NCBI GenBank assembly: GCA_022711355.1
Contig: JAKLFE010000039.1
Span: 1-42,207 of the forward strand
Direction of reading: 5' to 3'
DNA from: Spirochaetota bacterium
Lineage (GTDB): Bacteria; Spirochaetota; Spirochaetia; Treponematales; Rectinemataceae
Length of the DNA: 42,207 nt
Shown here: positions 29,650 to 37,294 of the stretch, in pieces
Numbering within the stretch: the first letter of the stretch is position 1
Layout of the letters: every line of letters starts with the position of its first letter
Notes under the pieces: generated by a model
What the model was told of the DNA's origin: nothing
Seen by the model: only the letters and a program-made list of their open reading frames with translations
Databases searched by the model: none
Made by a program: the position numbers and the translations under genes

Positions 29650-30635
29650 ACCGAGGCCCAGCCCCCTTCGCGCTCGGAGCGGAAGAGGGCGTCGAGGGCG
29701 GCCATGTTCGCGATCCCGTCCTCGACGGGGATCGGGGCGGGCCGGCCCTCGCGGATGGCCCGGGAGAGCTCGGCGAACATGAGGCCGTACTGGTCGGCGG
29801 CGGGGAAGGGGATCCGCCTCGTCCCGAGGGAGGTCGAGACCTCGAGCTCGAGGGGGCAGTCGGGGTAGGCGTTGAAGGGGAGGGGGATGGAGATCGAGCC
29901 CTTATCCCCGAGGAGCTCGACGCGCTGCATCGGGAAGGCCTGGGTGGAGACGGTGAAGGTCGAGCGGGCCCCCGAGGGGAAGTCGAGGATGCCGGAGGCG
30001 AGGCGGTCCGTGCGGAAGGAGGGGTCCCGCTCGACGAGGGCCAGGGCCCGGTCGGGCTCGGCGCCGAGGAGCCAGCGGGCCGCGGAGACGGCGTAGCAGC
30101 CGATGTCGTACAGGCCCCCGCCCCCGGTCTCGGGCCGGTTGCGGATGTTCGCGGGGTCGGCGTTCGAGTAGCTGAACCAGGCGTGGACCGCCCTCGGCGC
30201 GCCGATCTCGCCTATGCCGACGATCTCCCGGGCGCGCCGCCAGCGCGGCTGGAAGCGGTACATGAAGGCCTCCATGAGGAGGAGGCCGCGCTCGGCGGCC
30301 CGGGCGGCCATGCGCCGCGCCTCGGCCGCGTCCATGGCCAGGGGCTTCTCGCACAGGACGTGCTTGCCCGCCTCGAGGGCCTTCAGCGCCCAGGCCGCGT
30401 GCTCGGTGTTGGGCAGGGGGAGGTAGACCGCCTCGATCCGGGGGTCGGCGAGGAGCTCCTCGTAGGAGCCGTAGGCCCTGCCGATGCCCAGGCGCTCCGC
30501 GGCCGCGCGGGCGCGGCCGGGCTCCCTGCTGGCGATGGCGGCGACCCGCGCCTCGGGGATGGCCGAGAGCGGCTGGTGGACCCGGAGGCGGTAGTGCCCC
30601 GAGGTCGAGAGAATGCCCCAACGTACTGCTTCCAT
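29646..30635 (-). CDS. Gfo/Idh/MocA family NAD(P)-dependent oxidoreductase
   Basis: A 329-residue dehydrogenase. VRWGILSTSGHYR starts the Rossmann fold, with AAIASREPGRARAAAERLGI and YLPLPNTEHAAWALKALEAGKHVLCEKPLA (catalytic EKP lysine) as the family signature. The C-terminal substrate domain follows (GGGGLYDIGCYAVSAARWLLG). Enzymes of this type oxidise or reduce sugars and cyclitols; many relatives act on xylose or trans-dihydrodiols. GAGGAGAGGAG lies before ATG 30635. Promoter TTGCCC, 17 bp, TAGGAT is at 30682-30654. Confidence 0.92.
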   Translation of the reverse strand: MEAVRWGILSTSGHYRLRVHQPLSAIPEARVAAIASREPGRARAAAERLGIGRAYGSYEELLADPRIEAVYLPLPNTEHAAWALKALEAGKHVLCEKPLAMDAAEARRMAARAAERGLLLMEAFMYRFQPRWRRAREIVGIGEIGAPRAVHAWFSYSNADPANIRNRPETGGGGLYDIGCYAVSAARWLLGAEPDRALALVERDPSFRTDRLASGILDFPSGARSTFTVSTQAFPMQRVELLGDKGSISIPLPFNAYPDCPLELEVSTSLGTRRIPFPAADQYGLMFAELSRAIREGRPAPIPVEDGIANMAALDALFRSEREGGWASV

Positions 30636-30653
30636 GTCGATCTCCTCTCCTCG

Positions 30654-30682
30654 ATCCTAGCGCCTTTCGGGCGGCGGGGCAA
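30654..30682 (-). promoter_or_regulatory. Promoter of the Gfo/Idh oxidoreductase gene
   Basis: Minus strand TTGCCC (30682-30677), 17-bp spacer and TAGGAT (30659-30654). The short leader carries GAGGAG, so this gene has a conventional ribosome site. Confidence 0.6.
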
Positions 30683-30709
30683 AGCCGCGTCCCCCCGGCC
30701 GCCCGAGCC

Positions 30710-30739
30710 TTGCCCGGGGGCCCGCCGGGCGCGCATACT
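30710..30739 (+). promoter_or_regulatory. Promoter of the MBL-fold hydrolase gene
   Basis: TTGCCC (30710-30715), 18-bp spacer and CATACT (30734-30739), ending 7 nt before ATG 30747. Confidence 0.55.
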
Positions 30740-30746
30740 GGCCCCG

Positions 30747-31439
30747 ATGGAGGCTCGCATGCAGAAACCCTTCGCCGCTTTCCTCTCCCTCGGCCTTCTG
30801 GCGATGCCCGCCGAGGCCGCGCCCTCGGGGGGCGTCACGCTGACCTACTACGGCCGCGCCTCGGTCAAGCTCCGCACGGCCGGGGGCCTCGTCGTCTACG
30901 TCGATCCCTTCAAGGGCGACTACGCGGAGCCCGCCGACCTCATCCTCGTCACCCACGGCCACGACGACCACAACCAGGTCGGGAAGGTGGCCCGAAAGCC
31001 CGGCTGCGTGGTCGCGGCCCCTGCCGGGGCCGCGGCCAAGGCCGACCTGGCCGTCGTCGAGGGCCGCCCCTTCGAGGCGGCCGGGATCCGGGTCCTCCCG
31101 GTCGCGGCCTACAACAAGAACCACGCCCGGGGCGAGTCGGTCGGCTACCTCATCGAGCTCGGCGGCCTCGTCGTCTACCACTCCGGCGACAGCTCGCGGC
31201 AGCCGGAGATGGCCGAGCTCGCCTCGCGGAAGATCGACTGGGCCCTCCTGTGCACGGACGGCTACTGGAACATGGGCCCGGCCGAGGCCGCCGAGTGCGC
31301 CGCCCTGGTCAAGGCCAAGCGCTCGATCCCCATCCACTCGAGCCCGAACGGCCTGTCCGACGCGGCGAACGAGAAGGCCTTCGCCGCCGCCGCGCCCGGG
31401 GCCCTCGTCGTCCCCGTGGGCGGCAGCGTCGGGCTCTAG
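30747..31439 (+). CDS. Exported metallo-beta-lactamase-fold hydrolase (UPF0173-like)
   Basis: A 230-residue MBL-fold metal-dependent hydrolase. The zinc motif THGHDDH (H-x-H-x-D-H) follows YVDPFKGDYAEPADLILV, and HSGDSS and a late histidine (IPIHSSP) complete the site. The N terminus (MQKPFAAFLSLGLLAMPAEA after a four-residue prefix) is a signal peptide, so the enzyme is probably periplasmic, unusual for UPF0173 relatives. Two starts compete: ATG 30747, placed 7 nt after the -10 box, and ATG 30759, which has GGAGG 5 nt upstream. Substrate unknown. Confidence 0.85.
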   Translation: MEARMQKPFAAFLSLGLLAMPAEAAPSGGVTLTYYGRASVKLRTAGGLVVYVDPFKGDYAEPADLILVTHGHDDHNQVGKVARKPGCVVAAPAGAAAKADLAVVEGRPFEAAGIRVLPVAAYNKNHARGESVGYLIELGGLVVYHSGDSSRQPEMAELASRKIDWALLCTDGYWNMGPAEAAECAALVKAKRSIPIHSSPNGLSDAANEKAFAAAAPGALVVPVGGSVGL

Positions 31440-31461
31440 CGGCCGAGGCGGGCCGCCCCGC

Positions 31462-32226
31462 CTAGAAGCGGAGCGAGAGGCAGGACAGGCCGCCGTCGAG
31501 CTTGCGGTACTCCGAGGTGTCGACGAGGATGACCGAGAGGCCAGCCTCGCGGATCCTCGCCTCGGTCTTGGGGAAGCCCGAGGGCACGAGGACGTGCTCG
31601 TTCACGCGGATGCAGTTCGCCGCGTAGGACTCCTCGGGCGCCACCTCGATGCGCTTGAAGGAGGCGAACTCGGGGGCGGCGAGGAACTCCCCGGCCACGA
31701 GGAGGAAGCCCTCCTCGAGGTAGGACAGGCCGGTCTTGAGGTGGAGCATCTCCCGCATGTCGACGCCCTGGCCGGAGAGGCCGCGCTTCTCGAGGGCGGC
31801 GACCAGCTGCCGGGCGCCCTCGGCGTTCGTGCGGGCCGAGAGGCCCACGTAGAAGCGGTCCCCCACCATCATGACGTCGCCCCCCTCGAGGGTGCCGGGG
31901 GCCCGGATCCGGTCGATGTCCGCGAAGTAGCCGGCGAGGACCTCGGCTATGCCCTCGATCTCCCCCCTGCGGCTGGGAGCCCCGGGGTTGGTCACGAGGG
32001 CGAACTTGCGGGTGCAGAGGGCCACGTCCTCCATGAAGCAGGAGTCCGGGTAGGCCTCGAGGGCGGGCAGGACCTTCACCGCGACCCCGCATTTCTCGAG
32101 GGCGGCGATGTAGGCGTCGTGCTGGCGCAGGGCCTTGTCGTAGTCGGGCTTGCCGAGCTGGGGGTTGGACGTGATGCCCTGGACCAGGGACTTCGCGGGC
32201 CTGCGTACGATCGCCTTCGTGAACAT
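31462..32226 (-). CDS. Dimethylarginine dimethylaminohydrolase (DDAH)-like guanidino-group hydrolase
   Basis: A 254-residue member of the amidinotransferase/arginine deiminase superfamily. PDSCFMEDVAL, GTLEGGDVM, the histidine in MLHLKTGLSYL and the catalytic cysteine in LDGGLSCLSLRF (seventh residue from the C-terminal stop by count of the tail) match DDAH enzymes, which release methylamines from N-methylarginine to give citrulline. Plain arginine deiminases are longer (about 400 residues). GGAGG precedes ATG 32226. Its own promoter (TTGACC, 17 bp, CATCAT) is at 32277-32249, just downstream of the riboswitch-controlled ABC operon on the same strand. Confidence 0.88.
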   Translation of the reverse strand: MFTKAIVRRPAKSLVQGITSNPQLGKPDYDKALRQHDAYIAALEKCGVAVKVLPALEAYPDSCFMEDVALCTRKFALVTNPGAPSRRGEIEGIAEVLAGYFADIDRIRAPGTLEGGDVMMVGDRFYVGLSARTNAEGARQLVAALEKRGLSGQGVDMREMLHLKTGLSYLEEGFLLVAGEFLAAPEFASFKRIEVAPEESYAANCIRVNEHVLVPSGFPKTEARIREAGLSVILVDTSEYRKLDGGLSCLSLRF

Positions 32227-32248
32227 GGGTACCTCCGTGGCTGGGACC

Positions 32249-32277
32249 ATGATGTCGGCGCCTTCGCCCCGGGTCAA
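32249..32277 (-). promoter_or_regulatory. Promoter of the DDAH-like gene
   Basis: Minus strand TTGACC (32277-32272), 17-bp spacer and CATCAT (32254-32249). It begins 12 bp beyond the end of the ABC permease gene, so the DDAH-like gene can be expressed alone or by read-through from the exporter operon. Confidence 0.6.
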
Positions 32278-32288
32278 GTGCCGCCGGC

Positions 32289-33098
32289 TCAAAGCCGCGT
32301 GCCCATCTGGTTGCCCGACTCGTAGCGCCTAAGCCCCGCGCGGAAGAGGGCGTAGCTCGCCGCCATATACGCCGCCGCGACGAGGAAGAGGATCGGCACG
32401 AGGCCCCAGTCCATGGCCTTGAAGGCCGCCAGGGGCACGAAGGCTATGAAGCCCGAGGGCAGGATCGTGTAGAAGGCCCAGCGCATCCCCGGATCGAAGA
32501 CCTTCTCGGGGTAGAGCGAGAAGGAGAGGAGGAACTCGTGGAGGGCCTCCGAGAGGGAGCGCGAGTTGCCCAGGAAGAAGGCCAGGCACTCGGCGGCGGC
32601 GAAGGCGGCGGCGAAGACCAGGGCGCCCTCGGCCGCGAGGAGGCTGAACAGCAGGAGCCTGCCGGCGCTGAGGCCCGGCAGGAGGCAGAGCACGAGGTAG
32701 CCGTAGAGGAAGTCGCCCCAGGCCGACACGACGGTGCGGGAGCACAGGACGTTGACGAAGGCGTCCTTGGGCTGGAGGAGGTAGACGTCGAGCTCGCCGC
32801 GCACGGCGATGTCGCCGAGGCTGCGCACGTTGCCCGCGACCACGTGGGCCAGGCCGAAGGCCGTGGAGACGAGGGCCCAGACGACCATGACGTCCTCGAA
32901 GGAGTAGCCCCCGATCCCGCCCGTCCGGTCTATGAGGATGCCCCAGAAGAGGGCGAAGGCGGCGTTGTTGAGCATCATGCCGAAGACCTGGAGGAGGAAG
33001 TTGGCGCGGTACTCGAGGACCGACTTGAGGTTGGCCGAGAAGGAGGCGCCGAGGAAGGTGGCGTAGGCGCGGGCCCGGCCGCGGATGCTAAGGTCCAT
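32289..33098 (-). CDS. ABC-2 type exporter permease (DUF990-like), second permease
   Basis: A 269-residue membrane protein with about six hydrophobic helices. It begins with a short amphipathic region (YATFLGASFSANLKSVLEYRANF) followed by LFWGILIDRTGGIGGYSFEDVMVVWALVS, and contains LGDIAVRGELDVYLLQP, a conserved block of ABC-2/DUF990 permeases. These form heterodimeric exporters with a second permease and one ATPase. It starts 1 nt after the stop of the first permease, so the three genes form one operon. Confidence 0.85.
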   Translation of the reverse strand: MDLSIRGRARAYATFLGASFSANLKSVLEYRANFLLQVFGMMLNNAAFALFWGILIDRTGGIGGYSFEDVMVVWALVSTAFGLAHVVAGNVRSLGDIAVRGELDVYLLQPKDAFVNVLCSRTVVSAWGDFLYGYLVLCLLPGLSAGRLLLFSLLAAEGALVFAAAFAAAECLAFFLGNSRSLSEALHEFLLSFSLYPEKVFDPGMRWAFYTILPSGFIAFVPLAAFKAMDWGLVPILFLVAAAYMAASYALFRAGLRRYESGNQMGTRL

Positions 33099-33099
33099 G

Positions 33100-33906
33100 T
33101 CAGCCTCCCTGCGAGACGAGCCTGCGCCTGCCCCGGCCGTAGAGGGCCAGGCAGAGGATCCAGGCCGCCGCGCACCAGGCCGCCTGGGCCCCGAGGAGCC
33201 GCAGGGACGGCCCCGGCGCGAAGGCGACGAGGATCCGCGCCGGCGCGTAGGCGAGGGCGGGGAAGGGGGTCCAGCGCGCGATGCGCGACGCCGTCTCGGG
33301 GAGGAACTCGAGGGGCAGGAGGGTCCCGGCCACGAGGGCGAGCTTCTGGTAGATCCAGAGGAAGGCCGAGTTCTCCTCGACCCAGAAGGCCGTCAGGGCG
33401 AGGGCCAGCTGGAGGAGGATCTGCAGGGCGAGGGCGAGGGCGAGGGAGGCGGCGAGGAGGGCGGCCTGGGCGGCCGAGCCCAGGGGCGGCGGGCCCGCGA
33501 CGAGGCCGCCGAGCGCGGCCCCGGCCCCCAGGATAGGCAGGACCGCGACGAGGGAGGAGCCCGCCGCCTGGGCGAAGCGGTAGCCGACGAAGCCGTAGGG
33601 CCTCGCCACGAGGTAGGCCACCTGGCCCGACTTGATGTCGCCCGCTAGCTCGCGGAAGTGGCCCGAGGAGCCGAAGTAGGGGATCTCCGCGACGACGAAG
33701 TACCACAAGGACATGGCGTAGTCGTAGCCCGCAATCGAGGGCCGCGCGGCGTAGGCCGAGCGCCAGACGCGGGAGAACACGAAGACGAAGAGGCAGTAGG
33801 CGATGACCGAGCCGAGGAAGTCCCCGCGGTAGGCCGCGCGGGCCCGGGCGCTCGCGGAGGCGGCGACGAGGTACTTGCGCGCCTTGAGGGCGGCGGCCGA
33901 GCTCAT
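33100..33906 (-). CDS. ABC-2 type exporter permease, first permease
   Basis: A 268-residue membrane protein. ARAAYRGDFLGSVIAYCLFVFVFSRVW, IPYFGSSGHFRELAGDIKSGQVAYLVARP and ALTAFWVEENSAF match ABC-2 subfamily permeases that pair with DUF990 proteins. About six helices. ATG 33906 overlaps the ATPase stop (ATGA) and has GGAGGAAGG upstream, although the frame is open far further upstream because of the high GC. It partners with the next permease in the same operon. Confidence 0.85.
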   Translation of the reverse strand: MSSAAALKARKYLVAASASARARAAYRGDFLGSVIAYCLFVFVFSRVWRSAYAARPSIAGYDYAMSLWYFVVAEIPYFGSSGHFRELAGDIKSGQVAYLVARPYGFVGYRFAQAAGSSLVAVLPILGAGAALGGLVAGPPPLGSAAQAALLAASLALALALQILLQLALALTAFWVEENSAFLWIYQKLALVAGTLLPLEFLPETASRIARWTPFPALAYAPARILVAFAPGPSLRLLGAQAAWCAAAWILCLALYGRGRRRLVSQGG

Positions 33907-34892
33907 TCCTTCCTCCCCGCGCCGTCCTCGTAGATGGCGGCGATGACGCTCTCCAGGCTCTCGTCCTCGACCGTGAGGTCCTCGACCTCGCCCAGCTCGA
34001 CGAGGGCGCGGAGCAGCTCCTCGATGCGGTGAGCCCTCGTGTCCACCTCGAAGCGCGCGGCGTCGGCCGTGCGCTTGACCGGCTCGAGTCCCGGCAGCTC
34101 GATCGCGGTGGGCCGGGCGTACTTCACGCCGACGAGCTTCTTGGCGAGGGAGCGGTGCTTGAGATCCTTCATCGACTCGTCCACGACCACGGCGCCGTGG
34201 TGGATCACGATGGCCCTTTTGCAGACCTTCTCGATGTCGCCGATGTCGTGGCTCGTCAGGAAGATCGTCGTGCCCTCGTCGGCGCGGAGCTCCTCGAGGA
34301 GGGCGCGGACCTCTCGCTTGGCCACGACGTCGAGGCCGATCGTCGGCTCGTCGAGGAAGAGGGCGGCGGGCGAGTGGAGGAGGCTGGCCGCGATCTCGCA
34401 GCGGATCCGCTCGCCCAGGGAGAGCTTGCGCACGGGCACGTCGAGGTAGTCCCGGATGCCGAATCGCTCCGCCAGCTCGTCGCGCCGCGCCTCGAAGGCC
34501 CGGCGGTCGAGCTCGTAGACCGCCCCGAGGAGGCGGAAGCTGTCGGAGGGCGGGAGGTGGAACCAGAGCTGGCTCTTCTGGCCGAAGACCGCCCCGATGG
34601 AGCGGGCGAGCTCGACGCGGCGGCGCGAGGGATCGAGGCCGAGGACCTCGGCCCTGCCCCCGCTGGGATGGAGGATGCCGGTGAGCATCTTGATCGTGGT
34701 CGACTTGCCCGCGCCGTTCGGGCCGAGGAAGGCCACGGCCTCGCCGCGCTCCACCTCGAAGCTCACCCCCCGCACCGCCTCGACGAGGCGGCGCTCGGGC
34801 TTGACCAGGGAGCGGAGCGAGGCCGCGAGGCCCTCGGGCTTGACTTTGGCGCTGAAGGTCTTGGACAGCCCGCGCGCGCTGATGGCGCCCAT
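33903..34892 (-). CDS. ABC exporter ATP-binding protein
   Basis: A 329-residue ATPase. Walker A GPNGAGKST is at 57-65, the Q-loop follows in VFGQKSQLWFHLP, the signature is LSLGERIRCE, Walker B is AALFLDEP and the H-loop is TSHD. The C-terminal 90 residues form the extra regulatory region seen in ABC-2 drug and lipid exporters. It powers the two permeases encoded downstream. The substrate is unknown; the riboswitch ahead suggests a guanidinium-type or nucleotide signal. GGAGG lies 7 nt before the ATG. Confidence 0.93.
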   Translation of the reverse strand: MGAISARGLSKTFSAKVKPEGLAASLRSLVKPERRLVEAVRGVSFEVERGEAVAFLGPNGAGKSTTIKMLTGILHPSGGRAEVLGLDPSRRRVELARSIGAVFGQKSQLWFHLPPSDSFRLLGAVYELDRRAFEARRDELAERFGIRDYLDVPVRKLSLGERIRCEIAASLLHSPAALFLDEPTIGLDVVAKREVRALLEELRADEGTTIFLTSHDIGDIEKVCKRAIVIHHGAVVVDESMKDLKHRSLAKKLVGVKYARPTAIELPGLEPVKRTADAARFEVDTRAHRIEELLRALVELGEVEDLTVEDESLESVIAAIYEDGAGRKE

Positions 34893-34934
34893 CGTGGAGC
34901 CTCCGTCTTCCCCCCGCGGGCGGCCCGGATAGGG

Positions 34935-34980
34935 AAAGCCCGCGGAAGGACTCTCGGTCGAGACTCCTTCCGCGGGCTTT
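34935..34980 (-). terminator. Riboswitch expression-platform hairpin
   Basis: A 16-bp perfect stem (34935-34950 with 34965-34980) encloses an inner 4-bp TCTC/GAGA stem with a tetraloop. On the minus strand the right side is followed by TTTCCC, a weak U-run. The 5' arm of the stem uses the same bases as the last aptamer helix and the P1 closing strand, so terminator and aptamer are mutually exclusive. On the plus strand it is followed by TTTT. Confidence 0.75.
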
Positions 34981-35114
34981 TATCCCGCGGGTGTCGCGCA
35001 TCGCGCCGCGGGCGACGCCCCCGGCGCGACGGCCGGCGCCGCTCGGACCGTGCCCCGCGCGAGGCCGCGGCGCGCGGCCGGCCTCGTCGGGAGGAACCCT
35101 AGGCGCCCTCTCGA
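34958..35114 (-). promoter_or_regulatory. ykkC-family riboswitch (guanidine-I-like) upstream of the ABC exporter
   Basis: On the minus strand the leader contains, in order, CTAGGGTTCC (35102-35093), GGTCCGAG (35049-35042) and ACACCCGCGGGATAAAAGCC from 34994, continuing CGCGG. These are the conserved blocks of the ykkC RNA family (Rfam RF00442 and relatives). A 7-bp hairpin CGAGGCC/GGCCTCG separates the first two blocks, CGCGCCG/CGGCGCG the next two, CCGCGGG/CCCGCGG frames the GGGATAAAAGCCC block, and TCGAGA (35114-35109) pairs with TCTCGA (34963-34958) to close P1. The last two helices compete with the terminator, predicting ligand-induced expression. Subclass (guanidine, ppGpp, PRPP or ADP) is not settled by eye. 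Confidence 0.8.
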
Positions 35115-35124
35115 TAGTGAGGCC

Positions 35125-35153
35125 AGGATACCCGCCGCCGCGCGCGAGGTCAA
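35125..35153 (-). promoter_or_regulatory. Promoter of the riboswitch-controlled ABC operon
   Basis: Minus strand TTGACC (35153-35148), 17-bp spacer and TATCCT (35130-35125). The predicted start near 35118 lies just ahead of the first riboswitch helix, so the leader is about 225 nt. The whole gap 34893-35292 is thus explained by this leader and the two divergent promoters. Confidence 0.7.
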
Positions 35154-35192
35154 TCGTCCCACGCGTTACTGCGTAAAGATATCGCGACGCAC

Positions 35193-35220
35193 TTGCGCTA
35201 CGCGGGGCGTGTGTTATAAT
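35193..35220 (+). promoter_or_regulatory. Promoter of the histidine kinase gene
   Basis: TTGCGC (35193-35198), 16-bp spacer and a perfect TATAAT (35215-35220). The leader is about 65 nt and ends with AAAGGAG before ATG 35293. Confidence 0.7.
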
Positions 35221-35292
35221 TCAATTTCCTTCTGCGCTACCTTTACGTGAAGCGCTCTCCTCGGAGTCGCGGTCGGTAAAAGGAGCGTCACG

Positions 35293-37260
35293 ATGAGCGT
35301 CGATCATCTCGCCCCGCGCCGGTCGCGGAGCCCGCGGGCCGCGATCGGCATCCTCCTTCCCCTCGCCTTCGCGGCCGGGGGCGCGGCCCTCTCCGTCCAG
35401 GCCTTCGTCCAAGCCGCCCGCAGAGCCGAATCCCGCTTGCAGGGGGATTTCCGCTTCGACGCCTACCAGCGCTCGGAGCTGGTGCGGCGCGTCCTCGGCG
35501 AGAGCCTGCGCGAGTTCGAGTCGCTCGGGAATTTCTACGCAGGCTCCGAGGAAGCCACGCCCGAGGAGCTCGGGACCTTCGCGAGGCGGCCCCTCGAGAG
35601 CGGCACGTTCGTGGGCTTCGCCTGGCTCGGGCCCTCGGCGGCGGGGGAATTCCGGGAAGGAGCCGCTCCCCTCGCGAGGGGCGGAGGCTACTCCCTCCCC
35701 GCGGCGGCGTTGGGCGAGCTCGGCGGGGCGGCGGCGGCCGCGGCCCGCGAGGCCATCGGGCTCGCCGATGCCGCCGGCATCGGGAGAGCCGTGGCGGTAC
35801 CCTACCTCCGGCTCGACGGGTCCTGCAGCGTCGCCCTTGCCTCTTCCCTCCCGGCGCCCGCCGGACCCGGCCCCGCCCTCGGTCGCGGCGGCGTCCTCCT
35901 GGGCCTCGTCTCCCTCGAGGGCCTGATCGAGCGGGCCATCGGCTCCTCCCCTCCCGTCGGCCTGCCCACCTCGATCTATGAGCTCGCGGGGGAATCGGAG
36001 CGGCGCCTCCTCATGTTCCACGAGCCGCGGCTGGACGCCCTGCTGGGAAGGCCGATCCACGCCCCCGACCCCCGGGCGAGGCAGGCCTACACCCAGGAGA
36101 TCGGCTACCTCGGCCGGCGCTGGGCCATCCGCGTCGAGGCCTCGCCGGCCTACCTCGAGCGCCGGCGGGAGGGCTCCCCCCTCGCCCTCCTCGTCCTGGG
36201 CCTGGCCGCCTCGGCCGCGGGCTCGCTCTACGTACGGAGCCTCTTCGTGGGCCGCGGCGCCGCCCGGACCGAGGCCGCCCTGCGCTCCGCCGAGCTCGAG
36301 CGCTACTTCGCCCTCGGGCGCGACCTGTTCTGCATCGCCGACGCGCGAGGCCGGATCCGGCGCGCCAACGAGGAGTGGCTGCGCTGCCTGGGCTACCGCC
36401 CCGAGGCCCTGCTCGGCAGGCCCCTGCTCTCCCTCGTGCGCGGCGAGGACCGGGCCGCGACCAAGGAGGCGATGCGGCGCCTCGCGCGGGGCGGCTCGAT
36501 CGACGGCTTCCTCCATCGCCTGGATACCGCCGAGGGCGGCTTCCGCTGGCTCGAGTGGCGGGCCGCCTCCGACCGGGCCACGGGCCTCGCCTACGCCGCC
36601 GCGCGCGACGTGAGCGAGCGGGTGCGGACCGAGGCCCTGCTCACGGCCTCGGTGCGGGAGAAGGAGGCCCTCCTCCGGGAGATCCACCACCGGGTGAAGA
36701 ACAACATGCAGATCGTCTCGAGCCTGGTGTCCCTCGAGGCCCGGATGGCGGGGTGCGGGGGCGCGATGGGCGGCGCCGGGAGCGATCGCCGTATCCTCGG
36801 CCTCGTGCGCGCCATGTCCCTCGTGCACGAGGCGCTGTACGCCTCGCCGGAGCTCGACTCGGTGCGGATGGCGCCCTACCTGCGCGACCTCGTCCTCTCC
36901 GAGGCGAGCGCCTCGCCGGCCCGCGGCCTGGCGATCGACGTGCAGGTCGGCGAGCTGCGCCTCGACCTCGAGCGCGCCACCCTCGTGGGCCTGGTAGCCG
37001 ACGAGCTCGCCGCCGGCCTCATCCGCAGGTACGCGGAGATCGGGCCGGAGCTCGCCCAGGGGCACGAGCTCCGGGTCGGGGGAGGGGAGAGCCCCGGGGG
37101 AGGCTGCTGGTTCGAGGTGCGGGACGAGGGCTTCGACGCGGCCGAGCCCGACCTTGCCGACGGGAGCCTCGCCCAGGCCCTCCTGGACGCCATCGTGGCG
37201 CAGATGGGGGGCGAGCTCCAGGTCACCGGCTCCGGGGCGAGGATCAGCCTGCCGGCCTAG
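35293..37260 (+). CDS. CHASE/PAS/HisKA_2 sensor kinase with degraded ATP-binding domain
   Basis: A 655-residue membrane sensor. TM1 spans about 17-39 and TM2 about 294-316. Between them is a periplasmic CHASE-like domain (SELVRRVLGESLREFESLGNFY, FVGFAWLGPSA). A PAS domain covers about 336-440 (FCIADARGRIRRANEEWLR). The HisKA_2 box EIHHRVKNNMQIVSSL (H465/H466) is intact. The C-terminal ATPase domain deviates: the N-box reads DELAAGLI with G575 where the Mg/ATP-binding Asn of NELVTNA is expected, and the G1 box is DEGFD instead of D-x-G-x-G. Autophosphorylation may be lost. No response regulator gene is adjacent. Confidence 0.88.
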   Translation: MSVDHLAPRRSRSPRAAIGILLPLAFAAGGAALSVQAFVQAARRAESRLQGDFRFDAYQRSELVRRVLGESLREFESLGNFYAGSEEATPEELGTFARRPLESGTFVGFAWLGPSAAGEFREGAAPLARGGGYSLPAAALGELGGAAAAAAREAIGLADAAGIGRAVAVPYLRLDGSCSVALASSLPAPAGPGPALGRGGVLLGLVSLEGLIERAIGSSPPVGLPTSIYELAGESERRLLMFHEPRLDALLGRPIHAPDPRARQAYTQEIGYLGRRWAIRVEASPAYLERRREGSPLALLVLGLAASAAGSLYVRSLFVGRGAARTEAALRSAELERYFALGRDLFCIADARGRIRRANEEWLRCLGYRPEALLGRPLLSLVRGEDRAATKEAMRRLARGGSIDGFLHRLDTAEGGFRWLEWRAASDRATGLAYAAARDVSERVRTEALLTASVREKEALLREIHHRVKNNMQIVSSLVSLEARMAGCGGAMGGAGSDRRILGLVRAMSLVHEALYASPELDSVRMAPYLRDLVLSEASASPARGLAIDVQVGELRLDLERATLVGLVADELAAGLIRRYAEIGPELAQGHELRVGGGESPGGGCWFEVRDEGFDAAEPDLADGSLAQALLDAIVAQMGGELQVTGSGARISLPA

Positions 37261-37294
37261 GGCCGCCGCTCGGCCCTGCGGAGCGGCGGTGCTC

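Noticed and set aside
34935..34980. Hairpin as a plus-strand terminator of an unseen transcript
   Set aside because: No plus-strand gene ends there, and its arms overlap the riboswitch helices, which explains it better as a minus-strand expression platform.
33100..35001. A 633-codon reading of the first ABC permease frame reaching into the riboswitch
   Set aside because: The upstream part is Arg/Pro-rich shadow of the ATPase gene. Ribosome site and homology support the start at 33906.
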